64,000 nt of DNA from Bacillus methanolicus MGA3 (GTDB lineage: Bacteria > Bacillota > Bacilli > Bacillales > Cytobacillaceae). Position numbers and translations under genes: made by a program. This document shows positions 34,458-43,526 of the stretch, piece by piece (the first letter of the stretch is position 1; each line of letters begins with the position of its first letter). The notes beneath the pieces were generated by a model. It saw only the letters and a list, made by a program, of their open reading frames with translations, was not told where the DNA came from and searched no databases. The stretch lies in assembly GCF_000724485.1 (NCBI RefSeq), contig NZ_CP007739.1:418843-482842 (forward strand). The letters run 5' to 3'.

Positions 34458-35468
34458 ATGGGAAAGGCAAGCATGAAGAAGTGGTTATTTGCTTCTGCAG
34501 CATCTTTATCAATTCTTGCAGCACAAGGAACAGTAGATGCAGCAGCTCCACATAAAGTGGTGAAAGGAGATACTTTATGGGAGCTTGCTAAACAAAATGG
34601 GATAACAGTTGATGAATTAAAAAATGCGAATAATCGTCAAAATGATATGATATACGTTGGCGAAACATTAACTATTCCTAATCATACAGTAGCTCAATCA
34701 AGCAGTTCTACTGTACATAAAGTGGTGAAAGGAGATACTTTATGGGAGCTTGCTAAACAAAATGGGATAACAGTTGATGAATTAAAAAAAGTGAATAATC
34801 GTCAAAATGATATGATATACGCTGGCGAAACATTAACTATTCCTAATCATACAGTAGCCCAATCAAGCAGTTCTACTGTACATAAAGTGGTGAAAGGAGA
34901 TACTTTATGGGAGCTTGCTAAACAATATGGAGTAACAGTGGAAGGACTAAAAGTAGTGAATCATTTACAAAATGACACTATTTATATTGGACAAACTTTA
35001 ACTATTGGAAATGGTTCGTCTTCCGCTGAAGCACAAATGGCTCAGCCTGCTGAACCGGCAGTAAATAAGCCGCCAGCTCCATCTCAGTCTTTGAATATTT
35101 CAGCTGAAGATAAAGACTTATTGTCCAGATTAGTAGAGGCAGAAGCGAAAGGTGAGCCGCATGAAGGAAAAGTAGCAGTAGCGATGGTTGTATTAAATCG
35201 TGTTGCTTCTCCAGAGTTCCCAAATTCTATTCATGATGTCATCTATCAGAAGTTAGAAAACGGTGAATATCAATTTACACCTGTAGCAAATGGAGCCATT
35301 AATCAGCCTGCATCTGATGATTCAAAACGGGCGGTGAATGAAGCACTAGCCAGTCAAAATCATACAATTGATGCTCTTTATTTTTACAACCCACGAATCG
35401 CAAACAATGATTGGCAGAAAACACGACAAGTAACAGCCATTATTGGAAACCATGTATTCGCCAAATAA
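34458..35468 (+). CDS. Cell wall hydrolase: three LysM domains plus SleB/CwlJ-type catalytic domain
   Basis: The protein has 336 residues. A signal peptide (WLFASAASLSILAAQGTVDA) is followed by three LysM domains (HKVVKGDTLWELAKQ, each about 43 residues plus a VAQSSSST linker). The C-terminal catalytic domain has EDKDLLSRLVEAEAKGEPHE, GKVAVAMVVLNRVASPEFP, and ALYFYNP. The first glutamate (EAEAKGE) corresponds to the SleB catalytic acid. LysM 1 and 2 are almost identical at DNA level, showing recent internal duplication. Relatives are spore cortex-lytic or germination enzymes. AGGAGG lies 8 bases before ATG 34458. Confidence 0.92.
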   Translation: MGKASMKKWLFASAASLSILAAQGTVDAAAPHKVVKGDTLWELAKQNGITVDELKNANNRQNDMIYVGETLTIPNHTVAQSSSSTVHKVVKGDTLWELAKQNGITVDELKKVNNRQNDMIYAGETLTIPNHTVAQSSSSTVHKVVKGDTLWELAKQYGVTVEGLKVVNHLQNDTIYIGQTLTIGNGSSSAEAQMAQPAEPAVNKPPAPSQSLNISAEDKDLLSRLVEAEAKGEPHEGKVAVAMVVLNRVASPEFPNSIHDVIYQKLENGEYQFTPVANGAINQPASDDSKRAVNEALASQNHTIDALYFYNPRIANNDWQKTRQVTAIIGNHVFAK

Positions 35469-35728
35469 ATACTGACAATTAGGCTCTGGTGCAAAAACGA
35501 ACATAGAGTGTCAGTTTCCTCTAAATTGATGCTGACCTTTTCTGTTCCCATGATTACCGATAATCCAGACCTTATGATCCATTTGAATGGGGATCGAGGA
35601 TACGGGAAGGCTTAGTATTGAGTCTGTTGTACTCATTTAAAATGGTTTTCACAGTATCTATTTGGCATTTGTTCTATGCATTTAAACCATCAAAGTGATT
35701 TTCAGCTGAAGTCGGCTCATTATATTAA

Positions 35729-35861
35729 CTATTTTATAATAAGTAGTAAGCTTTTGATTGCTCGATAACCAAAATTCATACCAAACCCAACTAAGACTAT
35801 TCCGGCAATGACAGATAACCATTTTAAGAAACGCTGATTAGCTAATTTTTCGTTCAAAATG
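35729..35861 (-). pseudogene. LysE-family transporter C-terminal fragment
   Basis: The frame reads NEKLANQRFLKWLSVIAGIV, LVGFGMNFGYRAIKSLL, matching the last transmembrane helix and tail of LysE/RhtB exporters. The rest of the gene is missing. Confidence 0.6.
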
Positions 35862-36096
35862 GACTGAAGAAGCAACGGTTAAATCCCAAACAGTAATTCC
35901 AATGGAAAAATCTTTAGTAGAAGAAAGTGTAACTCAACGCTTCGATGGGATATACATTAACAGTGATATTTGAATTTGAACAATGGGACAGCCGCAAGTA
36001 TGAAGGTTGAATGCCTTCCTATTTGTGGATTGTTTTTTATGTGGAAATTAAAATACATATTTTTTGTTGATTAAAAAATGAGCAGGAGTGAAAAAG

Positions 36097-36297
36097 GTGG
36101 CTAGGACTAAAGCTAAAATTGGTGATCACATTTTATTTCAAAGGAAAGACCAAATTATCGAAGGTATTGTTGAAATTGTAAGAGAGAATAGCGTGATAAT
36201 CGAAATATCCCAAGATGCTGCCCAAGAATTGGGTTATGAAACCAATAAAACTGTTGTAAAGCATTCGAATTATGTTGTAAAAAAAGCAACAGCTTAA
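36097..36297 (+). CDS. DUF2187 (YkvS-like) family protein
   Basis: This 66-residue protein reads VARTKAKIGDHILFQRKDQI and EGIVEIVRENSVIIEISQD, the small beta-barrel fold of YkvS/DUF2187. Its role is unknown. AGGAG is 8 bases before the GTG at 36097; an in-frame GTG at 36088 is too close to it. A small membrane protein gene follows. Confidence 0.7.
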   Translation: MARTKAKIGDHILFQRKDQIIEGIVEIVRENSVIIEISQDAAQELGYETNKTVVKHSNYVVKKATA

Positions 36298-36307
36298 AGG
36301 TGATATT

Positions 36308-36409
36308 TTGAATAATACGGATTGGCTTCAAAAACTGAGAAACGTTTGGTTTATTGGAATTTTTCTCATAGGTGCCATTGGCTTTTTGACAGTAGTAATA
36401 CGAGACTAA
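36308..36409 (+). CDS. Small single-span membrane protein, 33 aa
   Basis: A TTG at 36308 with AAAGGTG upstream opens a frame LNNTDWLQKLRNVWFIGIFL then IGAIGFLTVVIRD. It has a short soluble head and one membrane helix. It starts 11 bases after the DUF2187 gene, so it is probably cotranscribed. Function is unknown. Confidence 0.5.
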   Translation: MNNTDWLQKLRNVWFIGIFLIGAIGFLTVVIRD

Positions 36410-36743
36410 AACTAAAGGAATAGGTTTTGTTTATAGATGTAAAATAAAGTAATTACCAAATGAAAGAAGGGAGTGTCAAGGCCGATAATAATTTCCTCAA
36501 AATCGCCGGTTTAAAATTCCCAAGAAGGATCGTTAAAATTCCTTCTGGTTTGTTTTTTTTTTGCAAACGTTTTCCTTAAGTTCGTTTATCCGTTCTTTCA
36601 CGATAATTATCCTTTCACGACAGTCAGAAGAGATTCCTTTTCACTTCATCCAAAGTTTGCGTTAAATTCTAATTTTACGAAAATATAGTGAACAAAACAA
36701 ATGTTTGTTATAATATAAGAATATATATGGAGGTTTTTAAACA
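36410..36743. other. Intergenic region before mntA
   Basis: No gene. The last 60 bases are an AT-rich promoter region with TTATAATATAAG and a GGAGG site for the next gene. Confidence 0.4.
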
Positions 36744-37151
36744 TTGAGTAAAAATATAGAACAGATCATTATGGATATTTTAAATGAAAGACTATCACCA
36801 TCTTTAGTATTTTTGTTTGGGTCAACTGTCAAAGAATTTACTCATAAAGGTAGCGATATCGATATTGCATTTCTTAGTGATGAAAAAGAATTAGACAAAT
36901 ACGAAATATTTATGATCGCACAAGAGTTAGCATCCAAACTAAACCGAGATGTTGATTTAATTGACCTAAATCAAGCGAGTACGGTATTACAGGCTCAAAT
37001 TGTTTCAACAGGTAAAATAATATATTGTACTGATGAACGGAAAAAAGCTGCGTTCGAACTAAAAGCTTTAAAAATGTACGCAAAATTGAACGAAGAGCGC
37101 TCTCCTATATTGAAAAATATAGATGAAAGTGGGTCTATTTATGAAAAATGA
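36744..37151 (+). CDS. mntA: MntA-type nucleotidyltransferase antitoxin
   Basis: The protein has 135 residues. The minimal nucleotidyltransferase motif is GSTVKEFTHKGSDIDIAF (GS-x10-D-x-D), followed by the third acidic residue region DVDLIDLNQAS. In type VII systems MntA transfers AMP groups to a tyrosine of the HepT toxin and inactivates it. The start is TTG 36744 behind GGAGG. It overlaps hepT by 11 bases. Confidence 0.9.
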   Translation: MSKNIEQIIMDILNERLSPSLVFLFGSTVKEFTHKGSDIDIAFLSDEKELDKYEIFMIAQELASKLNRDVDLIDLNQASTVLQAQIVSTGKIIYCTDERKKAAFELKALKMYAKLNEERSPILKNIDESGSIYEK

Positions 37152-37545
37152 TGTTATCTTAAATAAAATCAGTATTATTGAGCGATGTATTAAGCGTATC
37201 AATGAAGAATATGCTGATAACCCCAAGAATTTAGAAAACTATACCAAACAAGACTCAATTGTACTAAACCTTCAACGAGCATGTGAAGCTTGTATTGACC
37301 TTGCGATGCATATTATAGCGGAGAAAAAACTGGGACTCCCACAAAGTAGTCGAGATGCGTTTACCATTTTAGAAGAAGAAGGTATTATCTCCCCTTCTCT
37401 GTCTCATAAAATGAAAGCTATGGTCGGATTTAGGAATATAGCCGTCCATGATTATCAAGAACTTAATTTAGCTATATTACAAAAGATTCTTGATAATCAT
37501 TTAATAGATTTTATGCATTTTACAAAAACCATCCTTCTTTATTAA
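37141..37545 (+). CDS. hepT: HepT-type HEPN RNase toxin
   Basis: The protein has 134 residues from ATG 37141 (an in-frame GTG-type start at 37123 would overlap mntA more). The HEPN active site is RNIAVHDY (R-x4-H-x-Y), preceded by FTILEEEGIISPSLSHKMKA. The tyrosine is the target of MntA AMPylation. The pair forms a complete toxin-antitoxin module that could stabilise the plasmid or act in defence. Confidence 0.9.
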   Translation: MKNDVILNKISIIERCIKRINEEYADNPKNLENYTKQDSIVLNLQRACEACIDLAMHIIAEKKLGLPQSSRDAFTILEEEGIISPSLSHKMKAMVGFRNIAVHDYQELNLAILQKILDNHLIDFMHFTKTILLY

Positions 37546-37819
37546 TAATCTATAGTTAAAAAAATTATGTAAACGAAATTGTATTTCATACAAATTTTAA
37601 ACAAATTTCAATACAAGGACAGAGACCATTGATACCTTCCTTTCATCAAACGGTTAACATAATCGTATTGGGATGTTAATGTTTCCATTTGAACAAATTT
37701 TTCGCTTCGATACCGATCATACCCCTTTTTTATATTATCAGTATGTCCAAGATTTAGAGATTAATTCAATTGTCTTGAAATTTTTGCACCATAACCTAAA
37801 ATAAAATGTTTTTAACGAT

Positions 37820-38512
37820 TCATTTGATTCCAAATTCTTTCTTCATATATTCTTCAAAGTGTTGATCAATGTATTCTTCGATAAAACGATCCCTTTTGTT
37901 AACATCTTCAATTTTACTAAACAGCCCTACCCTCTTAAGTCGTTCTGATTCAGGTTTTTGTTCCCATTGCTTTAGTGCTTCTTGTTTTAAAATCGATTCT
38001 ACTCGCCTTCTAGTGATTAAATCAGAAATTTGTTGTTGTCTTCTTTTTTGAGATTCTTCTGGATCAGGTAAATGTTTCATGATGTTTTTATATTGTTCTT
38101 CTACTTGAACCATATATTGCATAATTAATTTATCGTACTCATCTTTAATTTCCTTTAGCTATGCTCCAGCTACTTCTTCTATCCCCTTTCTCACTTCTTC
38201 TACAATCTGGCGCTTTATTATATTTAGATCAAGAACATCATTTTTCGGTTCTTCCTCTATCGGAAACGGACGTAAATCAAAATGATTCTCCAAATCCTCA
38301 AAGATGGCATCGAGGGACCATTTTTGCTCCCGTCTTTGTTTAATGAATAAGGCAATCTTTAGATCCAGTTGATCATAAACTTTTTCATTGTTTATCCTGT
38401 TTACATAATGAATGTGTTGTTCCTCAAGCTTTTTAAACCACCCGTCAACTGTGTTAATGTGCTTGCCTATTTTTGCTGCAAAATCACTAATTTTAAAAAA
38501 TTGCTCTTCCAT
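37820..38512 (-). pseudogene. MerR-like/DUF3967 plasmid protein split by an in-frame TAG
   Basis: From ATG 38512 (AAGGAGG upstream) the frame begins MEEQFFKISDFAAKIGKHIN and contains a winged helix-turn-helix like MerR or plasmid Rep-associated regulators. A single TAG at 38159-38161 stops it after 117 residues. The same frame continues LKEIKDEYDKLIMQYMVQVE, SDLITRRRVESILKQEALKQ and FIEEYIDQHFEEYMKKEFGI, a DUF3967-type coiled coil and tail. The total would be about 230 residues, normal for the family. The last 200 bases are duplicated at 33807-34003. Confidence 0.8.
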
Positions 38513-39067
38513 AATCCTACGCCTCCTTATCATTTATAAATTCACGTACTAGATTGCTAGTTTTGTAGTCAATATGTGGAATTAAAAGAACTTGTAGAAT
38601 ACAAATTCTTTAATAGATGTTAACTATATAAAGACCACAATATACATATAGCTTACAAACGTAGTGTTAATCGAGTGTTTCAAATACAATTGTAATAAGC
38701 TAAAAACCCCATTCCAATATGGGTTTATCATTGTAAAAGAAATTTTATCAAATTAAGATAATCTCCATAAAAGGTGTTTTATGTTCCTGCAATCAGTTCA
38801 ATATTTTATTACGTGTGAATTATAGACCTAGACATGTCTATTGAGATATTTCTAAGTATGATTTTTCGTGTAATTAAATCAATTAAGTGGGCTGTTAGTA
38901 ATAAGAGACGGTGCAACATTTTAATAAGCAGTTCGAGTTTTGCATAAATGGTTAAAATTTGTTTTAAAAAAACAATAATCTGTATATATGGGATTTTCAG
39001 CAAGGCTTTCTACCTTCCATATAAAACGAAAAAGCCCCCTGATTTGAGGAGGCTAAATGAAAACTTT
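38513..39067. other. No gene recognised
   Basis: This AT-rich region has only short frames. There are possible weak hairpins near 38706 (AACCCCATTCCAATATGGGTTT) and 39027. It probably contains the promoter of the minus-strand DUF3967 gene. Confidence 0.4.
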
Positions 39068-39616
39068 TTATACGTGTGTAGGTTCAGGTATTTGTACGTG
39101 AAGAGGTGGAGGAATTAACCACCCTTTTTCTTTATTTATCCGTAATAATCTTACTCCATATTGTGCTTTTGTGATATGGAATTGTCCAAACATTATACCA
39201 ATGTCTTCTCTTATCGACTGACCCATAATTTGACTGCATGCAACTAGTCCAGCTGCTATATCTTTAGATACAGACGCAGCAATTTCAGGGTCACTAAATC
39301 TAGCCCCAACAGGAATACTTTCTAATGACGCTGATGGTCTTTCAGGTGGGGAAGGTGGTAGACCAATACCATTGACTTTTAACAAATTTTCAATCTGTTC
39401 TATTTCTTGCTTCATAGTTTGAATAGTATCCTCAAGAAACTTTTTAAGGTCAGTATCACCAGCATGGTTAATGAATGTTTGGTACCCAGCTAAATAACCT
39501 TTTGTACCAGCTAGATAACTCCAAACACCAAAAACTTCACCATAGTGCATCGGTTCATTTTGTGGATTATCACTTAAAATTCCCATAATTGTCCTCCCTA
39601 GTTGAAAAATTTTCAT
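39068..39616 (-). CDS. DUF3231 family protein
   Basis: The protein has 182 residues from ATG 39616 (AAAGGAAGG upstream; a TTG start at 39637 is less likely). It reads GILSDNPQNEPMHYGEVFGV, LPPSPPERPSASLESIPVGA, RFSDPEIAASVSKDIAAGLV, SIREDIGIMFGQFHITKA and NKEKGWLIPPPLHVQ, all typical of DUF3231, a ferritin-like helical family related to CotF-type spore coat proteins. Usual members are either this single-domain length or a double-length form. The function is not established; a spore link is inferred. Confidence 0.88.
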   Translation of the reverse strand: MKIFQLGRTIMGILSDNPQNEPMHYGEVFGVWSYLAGTKGYLAGYQTFINHAGDTDLKKFLEDTIQTMKQEIEQIENLLKVNGIGLPPSPPERPSASLESIPVGARFSDPEIAASVSKDIAAGLVACSQIMGQSIREDIGIMFGQFHITKAQYGVRLLRINKEKGWLIPPPLHVQIPEPTHV

Positions 39617-39797
39617 TGAGCGACCTTCCTTTCTCAATGTTTGGTCACATTTTTATAATCCCTAAAAAGAATGACGCTATTCGTCATTTATAATGATGGT
39701 TATTAAAGGAATATATAGTATTTTTACATGAGTGGTTTTATAACGAATAGTGTCAAATGAAGCTGGGGAGATTATTTATTAAGAAAGGAGGGAAATC

Positions 39798-40037
39798 ATG
39801 AAGAAAAAATTATCCTCTATATTATGTACTTTGACTTTAACTATGGCTTTAGGCATACCTGCCCATGCTGAAGATAATAATAATATGAATAGAGCTAATA
39901 ACAATAATGAAGTTACGACACGGAATGTAACTACAGCAACAGACACAAATGATAACGATACCAATTGGGAGTGGCTCGGTTTATTAGGGTTATTAGGTTT
40001 GTTTGGTCTTAGAAGAAGAGAAAGAGAAGCTCGGTAA
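39798..40037 (+). CDS. WGxxGxxG family secreted/membrane protein
   Basis: This 79-residue protein has a signal peptide (KKLSSILCTLTLTMALGIPA, then HAED), an asparagine-rich linker (EDNNNMNRANNNNEVTTRN) and a C-terminal membrane segment WEWLGLLGLLGLFGLRRRER. That is the tryptophan-glycine motif followed by positively charged residues, as in the WGxxGxxG family. The layout resembles a sorting signal. AAGGAGGG precedes the ATG. Confidence 0.85.
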   Translation: MKKKLSSILCTLTLTMALGIPAHAEDNNNMNRANNNNEVTTRNVTTATDTNDNDTNWEWLGLLGLLGLFGLRRREREAR

Positions 40038-40177
40038 TACAAAATTTTACCAAGCAGGGATATCTCAACTTGACAACTCGCCCAATAAAAACTAATTACA
40101 GCAAGGAGCCACAAATAAGGTCACATAAGAAACGGATTCAATCCATATGTCGATCTGTAATTGCTCTTAAATGTTGT

Positions 40178-40481
40178 TAGTTTCATAAATTCCATTTTAG
40201 AAGCTAATCAAAAAATGTGAAAAAACGTTGATGAATTAATATATGTAATAGGAAGAAACACGTCAAAAAATATGCATCTGCCAACGAGCAGATGCTTTTT
40301 TGATAAAATGGAGAATACATTATAAGCTTTGCCAGTTTTAAAAGTTATGGCGTTGGATTTTGCAGTGAATGATGGAGTGTATACAAAAGATTGTTTCATT
40401 TCGTTAGAAAGCTAATTTTAGCATACATCTCCATAAAAAAAGGAACTTCTCTTTTTTTATCAAGTGACAAAAGTATAGAAC
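40178..40481. repeat. Repeat family member D
   Basis: TAGTTTCATAAATTCCATTT, AACGTTGATGAATTAATATA, GGAAGAAACACGTCAAAAAA, the GCATCTGC/GCAGATGC hairpin, AGCTTTGCCAGTTTTAAAAG, GCGTTGGATTTTGCAGTGAA, and the end CAAGTGACAAAAGTATAGAA are shared with copy B. It lies after the WGxxGxxG gene, as copy C lies after the polysaccharide gene. Confidence 0.75.
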
Positions 40482-40610
40482 TTCCACGAATGTCCTAGGG
40501 CTAGATATTTTGCCTAGTAATTTCATCAAATCCCAATTTTTTTTACATATTTATGTATTAAAAAGGAAACCATATATTTTGTAATCTAATACATATAAGG
40601 AGTGAAGAAT

Positions 40611-40871
40611 ATGCCACAAAGAATTCAACAAGCTGCACAACAGGCACAACAGGCACTTCAACAAATCCAACAAATTGCTCAACAATTACAACAAAATGAG
40701 CAACAAAATGCTCAACAGGCACAACAAGCTCAAGGACAAAATGAAACTCAAATGGGCATGCAATTACAGAACTTTGCACAAAGAGAACAAAATGCCGCTC
40801 AACAGTTGCAACAAATTCAACAACTTGCTCAACAATGTGCCCAACAATTACAGCAACAACAGACTTTCTAA
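40611..40871 (+). CDS. Glutamine-rich low-complexity protein, 86 aa
   Basis: ATG 40611 follows AAGGAG. Nearly half of the residues are glutamine (IQQAAQQAQQALQQIQQIAQ), with alanine, asparagine and a single cysteine near the C terminus (AQQCAQQLQQ). It should form a coiled coil or an aggregation-prone fibre. There is no signal peptide. A spore-coat or storage role is possible by composition only. A terminator follows. Confidence 0.7.
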   Translation: MPQRIQQAAQQAQQALQQIQQIAQQLQQNEQQNAQQAQQAQGQNETQMGMQLQNFAQREQNAAQQLQQIQQLAQQCAQQLQQQQTF

Positions 40872-40943
40872 AATCAGATATTAAAAATTTAAGAATGAAC
40901 ACATGTAACTAAAAGCTTTTTTGATAAGAAAATCTTAAGTAAG

Positions 40944-40999
40944 GAAACACCTCTATTCGATCATAGTGTTAATTATGATTGAAGGAGGTGTTTCTTTGT
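40944..40999 (+). terminator. Terminator after the glutamine-rich gene
   Basis: GAAACACCTC and GAGGTGTTTC arms at 40944-40953 and 40985-40994, with a short T-rich tail. Confidence 0.7.
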
Positions 41000-41169
41000 G
41001 AAATCATTTTTTACAATATATTTAATTTTTTAGCAAACATTTTTATTTTAATACAGTCATTTAGCTTTTATAAAGTGAATACCTTTCTTGAACACACTTA
41101 TTTATAATTTTTAGCAGTATCAGTAACTTAATGATTTTTCTAGGAACTTATCTATACAAAAAAATTTGG

Positions 41170-41690
41170 TGCCCATGGGGGTTCACTTTATCCGTTTTTC
41201 CTTTATGCAGGATTTTATACATTGTTGATCAATCTACGTTTGAGCGCGCTTAGCGCCCTAGAGATGTAAAAAAGTGTGGTTTTATCTTAGACCATAGTTA
41301 CTTTCCAAAATAGTCGAGAAAAGGAATTCTTTTCTTTTTGTTCCACTCTGGCAGTCAGTTCTTTTTTTGATTTTGTATCCACGATCTTTAGACTGTTCTT
41401 TATGTAGTCCTGTTTTGAGTACAGAAGCGCTTTCGGGTGACCATTATTCATGAGCCACATCATTGCTACTGGCAAACTATCCGACATCGAAGGTGTCTGC
41501 GGACAACTTAGCCCTTTGTTCTTTTTGTAAGATCTCAATATACATTAAGTCTACACTTTTATCTTTTATACATGTTTGGAAAAGGCAAACTGATCCTGAT
41601 CTCCATAAACAGTTTTGGCATTTGCTAGGATGTATTCTTTGATGATTCCTATTTTGTAATTTCATTATTAGATATTCCTCCAGATCGTAT
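41170..41690 (-). repeat. Degraded repeat related to 1118-1440; possible transposase relic
   Basis: Minus-strand frames read HPKALLYSKQDYIKNSLKIV, DTKSKKELTARVEQKEKNSF and, further upstream, IHPSKCQNCLWRSGSVCLFQ. This copy is longer than the one at 1118. Stops break all frames. Confidence 0.45.
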
Positions 41691-41807
41691 GTAAGTTCCT
41701 ATATCGAAATTTTCACTTGTTACAATAATTTACCCTCAATTCCTAAAAGTTATAAAGAGAAGAAATAAAAATTGTGGATAAAAATAAATAGTCATAGGAA
41801 CTGGTTA

Positions 41808-42920
41808 TCATAGGAACTGGTTAACAATAAATTCTGCACTTGCCAACGGATCTATTTTAAGTTGAAATTTCCTCATTCGATCATATAAAGATTTCATCTC
41901 TTCGGGAGAGAAAAGTAATTTTTCAATCACTTTATCGAGATTAGTTATGTCATCAATTTTTATAGCTAGATGATTATTTACTAAAAACTCACAATTTTTT
42001 TCCTCATGACCTGGGAATGGTTGATAAATATACATTGGAAGGCCCTTTGACATTGCTTCAAAACAGGTCAATCCACCTGCTTTTGTAATAAGTAAATCAG
42101 TTGCTTCCATCCACTCATCAATGAGATCAACAAACCCTAAAATCCGGACATGGGGATGATGAAATTTTTCATTTCTTGATAAAGTTCTTCTTAATGTTTC
42201 ATTATTCCCAGTACAAATTATTATCTGAATATTTTCTTTCCATTTTAAAAGGGCATGGGAAAGTTCTTTGATTCCTCCTAATCCTAAACCTCCTCCCATG
42301 ACCATAACTGAAGGAATATTTTTCAACCTTAATTTTTTTCGCATTTCTTGTTTATTTTTCTTAATCCAAAAATTAGATCTTATAGGCATGCCTGTAACTG
42401 CAATATGATTTTTTGGAACTCCCATATTGATTAATTGATTATACGCATCCTCACTCGATACTAAATAAACATCTACCTCAGAATGAACCCATGCCCCGTG
42501 AACATGAAAATCTGTTAACACCGTACAAAGAGTAAACGGATACCCTAGTCTCTTTAGTCGCGATATAGATGAGGTAGTAAATGGATGTGTACAGATGATA
42601 AGGTTAGGTTTTTCTTGTTCAAGAAGATCTTCAATTTGTCTATGAAACATTAGATAAATGATAAATTTCTTCCAATTGGATAGAGGAACGTTGTGTTTAT
42701 AATGATACATTTTTCTCCATAATGATGGTGACAGTGAGTTCATTTTAAGATAAGAACCTACTAAAAGTTTTGTAGTAATAGGATGAAGTACCTGTCCTGC
42801 CTCTAATATTTGTGTATGTATAGAAGGAGCAAGATGAGAAATTCCTTGCATCAACGCTTCTGCAGCTTTTGTATGGCCATTCCCAATACATTCAGATAAA
42901 ATAATTACTTTTTTATTCAC
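41808..42920 (-). CDS. MGDG-synthase/UgtP-like processive glycosyltransferase
   Basis: The protein has about 370 residues. The N-terminal domain (VIILSECIGNGHTKAAEALM) and the central LIICTHPFTTSSISRLKR match the MGDG_synth domain. The C-terminal GT28/GT-B domain contains MVMGGGLGLGGIKEL, the sugar-nucleotide site LLITKAGGLTCFEAMSKGLP and PGHEEKNCEFLV. Such enzymes add glucose or galactose from UDP-sugars to diacylglycerol (UgtP) or related lipids; B. subtilis YkoN is another relative. The start is taken as GTG 42920 behind AAAAAGGG. It is divergent from the phosphodiesterase gene at 43527, with an exonuclease/phosphatase relic between. Confidence 0.87.
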   Translation of the reverse strand: MNKKVIILSECIGNGHTKAAEALMQGISHLAPSIHTQILEAGQVLHPITTKLLVGSYLKMNSLSPSLWRKMYHYKHNVPLSNWKKFIIYLMFHRQIEDLLEQEKPNLIICTHPFTTSSISRLKRLGYPFTLCTVLTDFHVHGAWVHSEVDVYLVSSEDAYNQLINMGVPKNHIAVTGMPIRSNFWIKKNKQEMRKKLRLKNIPSVMVMGGGLGLGGIKELSHALLKWKENIQIIICTGNNETLRRTLSRNEKFHHPHVRILGFVDLIDEWMEATDLLITKAGGLTCFEAMSKGLPMYIYQPFPGHEEKNCEFLVNNHLAIKIDDITNLDKVIEKLLFSPEEMKSLYDRMRKFQLKIDPLASAEFIVNQFL

Positions 42921-43014
42921 GGTGTACACCCTTTTTCCGTTGTTGATTTAGAATTAGTTTGTTTTTTGAAAAGATTTACTATTCTACTTAGAGGTGAGGA
43001 TTTTTTGGAAATTA

Positions 43015-43412
43015 AGATCATGACCTACAACATTCATCATGACAGGTGAATTGATAAATGAATGGATCTTTACAGAATTGCTGAAGTGATTGCAAAAAGT
43101 GATGCAGACATCATTGGTCTTAACGAAGTTGATAGACATTTTTCTACTATTCTCATCCAATGATAATCATGGAGATTGTAATATGAGGCCCAGATCAAGA
43201 GGGTGGAGGAAAATAACCAATGAGTATCAAGACGTTTAGCACCTTGCAGGCAATGGAGAAGGATATACTTATCCATCGCTTTGATCAAGTTTAAGATTGG
43301 ACTATATATTTGTCAGTTCCAATATATGGGTTATTGAAGCAGAAGTTGTAACAAAAATACCAAAAGAAACTGACCACTTACCGTTAAAAGCAACACTTTC
43401 TTCTAGCTAATA
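43015..43412 (+). pseudogene. Endonuclease/exonuclease/phosphatase (EEP) family relic
   Basis: Fragments in several frames read TYNIHH, RIAEVIAKSDADIIGLNEVD, then RLDYIFVSSNIWVIEAEVVT and KETDHLPLKATL. These are the N-terminal (N-x-E-like LNEVD) and C-terminal (RLDYIF, SDHxPL-like) signatures of the EEP fold. Deletions and stops make it non-functional. Confidence 0.75.
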
Positions 43413-43526
43413 AGTTCAGAAAAATTTATAAAAGAAAAGAATATTTTCAATATGACAATTATAATTGTTTGTAAAATATTCAATAATAAAACAAATAAGT
43501 TAAGTTTTTTATGGAAAGGAGAATGA

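Larger units (their letters stand above)
35482..37796. mobile_element. IS6-end-bounded segment carrying a toxin-antitoxin module
   Basis: It starts with GGCTCTGGTGCAAAAA (35482-35497, one change from the usual repeat) and ends with TTTTTGCACCATAACC (37781-37796) in inverted orientation, preceded by the usual subterminal sequence. Inside are a LysE fragment, a DUF2187 gene, a small membrane protein gene and mntA-hepT. No transposase is present. Confidence 0.5.

Noticed and set aside
19306..40481. CRISPR array
   Set aside because: The repeats are few, long, far apart and not regularly spaced; no cas genes are present.
43070..43288. Minus-strand frame in the EEP relic
   Set aside because: Plus-strand fragments show clear EEP motifs; the opposite frame has no family or ribosome site.
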